From positions 7,568,501 to 7,632,500 of the forward strand of contig NC_088309.1 of NCBI RefSeq assembly GCF_910592395.1: 64,000 bases of DNA, written 5' to 3'. The first letter of the stretch is position 1. Each line of letters opens with the position of its first letter. A model generated the notes under the pieces. That model was not told the DNA's origin, ran no database searches, and was given only the letters and a program-made list of their open reading frames with translations. Positions 62,210-64,000 of the stretch are shown here, piece after piece. The stretch comes from Lineus longissimus (Eukaryota > Nemertea > Pilidiophora > Heteronemertea > Lineidae). The position numbers and the translations under genes were made by a program.

Positions 62210-62355
62210 TTTAAAGGTTTGTCGGCCAACACAAATTATTATGCACCAGATGTGAAATAAAAATGACCTAAATGTTTTCTGAAACATCAATACGGGGTGC
62301 ATTATTTGTGTTGGCCGAAAAGCCTTTGAAAGCCTTTTAAAAGCTCAATAACCTA
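62210..62355. mobile_element. AT-rich palindromic element copy
   Basis: AAAGGTTTGTCGGCCAACAC at the left and GTGTTGGCCGAAAAGCCTTT at the right are inverted around about 100 bp. Same family as 57193-57405. Confidence 0.55.
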
Positions 62356-63394
62356 TTCATTGTTTGAGTAGCTTCATGGTCTGCATGGGCGAGGTATTTC
62401 GTTTTCAGCATTCTGTCTCGGCCAGGCTTATCTGAAGCAACACAAAAAGGCCGCCCTGGAAGACCGGATGCTGTTATTGAGGATTATCTCAAATGGGGAT
62501 TTTGACCGTCTGGCTGAGGGCAAGAGTACATGTCCTCTTGTCATGCCTGACGCGAAGGAAAAGGTCAACGATGTTTATGTGCATCGTACGCAAACGACTT
62601 AACGTGATAGCAGCAACTTTTATATAAGCCGATGATGAAAACGGAGAAACGTAAACCCCAATAGATCTTACACTTATTGGCTATCGCTAGTGTACTTCTT
62701 CCGAAAAATTCCAGGGTAACGATACTCGCCCGGCTCAAAGAAGGGTTCAATGCTGAGTGTTTGAACCATGTTTAACTGCGCTAAAAAAGACGTCGGAATC
62801 CAGAATGACCACTAGTTGCAAAAACAGTTATTTTTAGAATGTGGTAGGCCTACAATCAATGTATCATGCAACAATCAATAATATGACAGAAGCAAAATGA
62901 CCTCCGTAGTTACATGTACGTTTCTTATGTTCAGTTGTCTCTTCATCTGTGTAACCACGTCTTCCAGACATCTATGAAACGAACGGCGTGTTAGTGAGAT
63001 CCTTGGCAACGGAGCTATCTCACGGGCTAACCGTACATTGGACATCAATAAACTATTGACAGCTTACGTGATGACTGGCTTCGTATCCATATTCCTCGAG
63101 TCCTGTGGGTCGTCAGGTGTGTTTCGGTCGGCAAAAACCGTTTTTTACACAGTTTCAGAGCATTGATTATTCAGGGGCAAAAGAATGGTGAGAGGAAACC
63201 TAGACCCGACGGAACTCAACCCAAATCCTTACCAACACTTCTACATGTATTCAGACCTGCTCATACTCAAACGTGATGCAGAGTTAGCCCCTGTCTGTGA
63301 TCAAGTCCCAGCATCATCCCTGTCACTTTCCACAGCAGGTCTCTCTTAAAAAGCCAAATTTATTTGCTATTTTATAGTTAGGGGAAACACGCAA

Positions 63395-63550
63395 CCTGCG
63401 GGGAACAACGGGAGGAGAGAATCTGGGAACATGCAATGCGGAACCCGGGGAACATAGTACCGCGGAAACATATAGGACCGGGGAACGTAGAATCCGGGGA
63501 GCATCATGACCCGGGGAATAGGACCTGGGGAATAGAACCCTGGGAACATA
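63395..63550 (+). repeat. GGGGAACATAG-type minisatellite
   Basis: Units of about 18-20 bp, of the form CCGGGGAACATAGAA(T), repeat about eight times with variation. The two overlapping minus-strand frames (repeated Pro-Arg and Tyr-Val-Pro patterns) follow from the repeat and are not accepted as genes. Confidence 0.7.
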
Positions 63551-63599
63551 GAGATGACTTTGTCTCCTGATACGCGAAGCCAACCACCCTACATTATGT

Positions 63600-64000
63600 T
63601 ATCGCTGCCTAGAATGGCTCCTTAGTGACATCGATCAGGCCATCGATTCCGCTGAAAGCACGCACCGGGCGCCACATCAATAAATGGCCTCGGAGGAGTC
63701 TGGACCAATTCCATACCAATTGCCAAATAATTGTCACTCCTGATGTCTAAGTTCCCTCTGGGAGAACATGTATCATTTTAATCGAGCTGGTCTTTCATCG
63801 TCCACATTCCGATGGTAGGGTTATTAGGGGCTATCATTTTGTAACCCATCGCGTCACTGCCAATGATTTAGGCATCGATCCCATCACATAAGCACGCAGT
63901 AGGCATCACACTAACACTGACCATGGGATGTCCAAAGACCCATGGGAGCCTGGATCAATTCAGTACCAATTGCCAAATGATATCACTGACCACTGATGTG
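63600..64000. repeat. Degenerate larger repeat, about 240-bp spacing, reaching the right edge
   Basis: The segment around TCAGGCCATCGATTCC ... AGTCTGGACCAATTCCATACCAATTGCCAAATAATT (63630-63740) recurs in diverged form from about 63865 (GGCATCGATCCCATC ... CCTGGATCAATTCAGTACCAATTGCCAAATGAT). The array probably continues beyond the window. Confidence 0.5.

Noticed and set aside
63323-63583. Minus-strand frames with repeated Pro-Arg-Val/Tyr-Val-Pro
   Set aside because: Reading of the GGGGAACATAG minisatellite in two frames, not a structural protein.

Overview
The window is nuclear DNA of an invertebrate animal. Genes are split by many GT-AG introns, exon 1 often carries only a signal or targeting peptide, and the spaces between genes are full of short inverted-repeat elements, minisatellites and a tRNA-derived repeat. 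Frequent TACATGTA and TAGGCCTA palindromes suggest a marine deuterostome (echinoderm, hemichordate or amphioxus-like) or a lophotrochozoan. I cannot place it more closely.

Layout. (1) 70-5698, minus strand: the first 13 coding exons of an ALDH7A1 (antiquitin, alpha-aminoadipic semialdehyde dehydrogenase) gene that runs off the left edge. (2) 9.6-21.1 kb, minus strand: a tandem array of small secreted cysteine peptides. It holds three clear two-exon members, a fourth divergent six-cysteine member with prohormone-like processing sites, and one broken relic. Three members share a promoter block made of an inverted CCAAT box and a TATA position. I do not recognise the family; it is the best candidate here for something undescribed. 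(3) 12.9-24.7 kb: three long palindromic (foldback) elements of about 0.8-1 kb, each with TA(T/C)GG ends and a 6-bp target duplication; two lie inside the peptide array. (4) 25-43.5 kb: no convincing gene. It holds a degenerate tRNA-Ser-like sequence, a 79-bp tandem array, a 27/54-bp minisatellite, two inverted repeats and a polypurine tract. (5) 43598-48332, plus strand: a three-exon gene for a 227-residue secreted protein with a PAN/apple-like cysteine module. (6) 54700-58551, minus strand: a complete six-exon chymotrypsin-family serine protease of 267 residues with an intact triad and a non-trypsin S1 pocket. (7) 57-62.4 kb: several copies of an AT-rich palindromic element. (8) 63.4-64 kb: minisatellite and a degenerate larger repeat reaching the right edge.

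The genes do not form an obvious pathway. ALDH7A1 is a conserved housekeeping gene. The peptide array, the PAN-like protein and the protease are all predicted to be secreted. All exon boundaries were read by eye from splice consensus and checked by codon phase; none is supported by transcripts.
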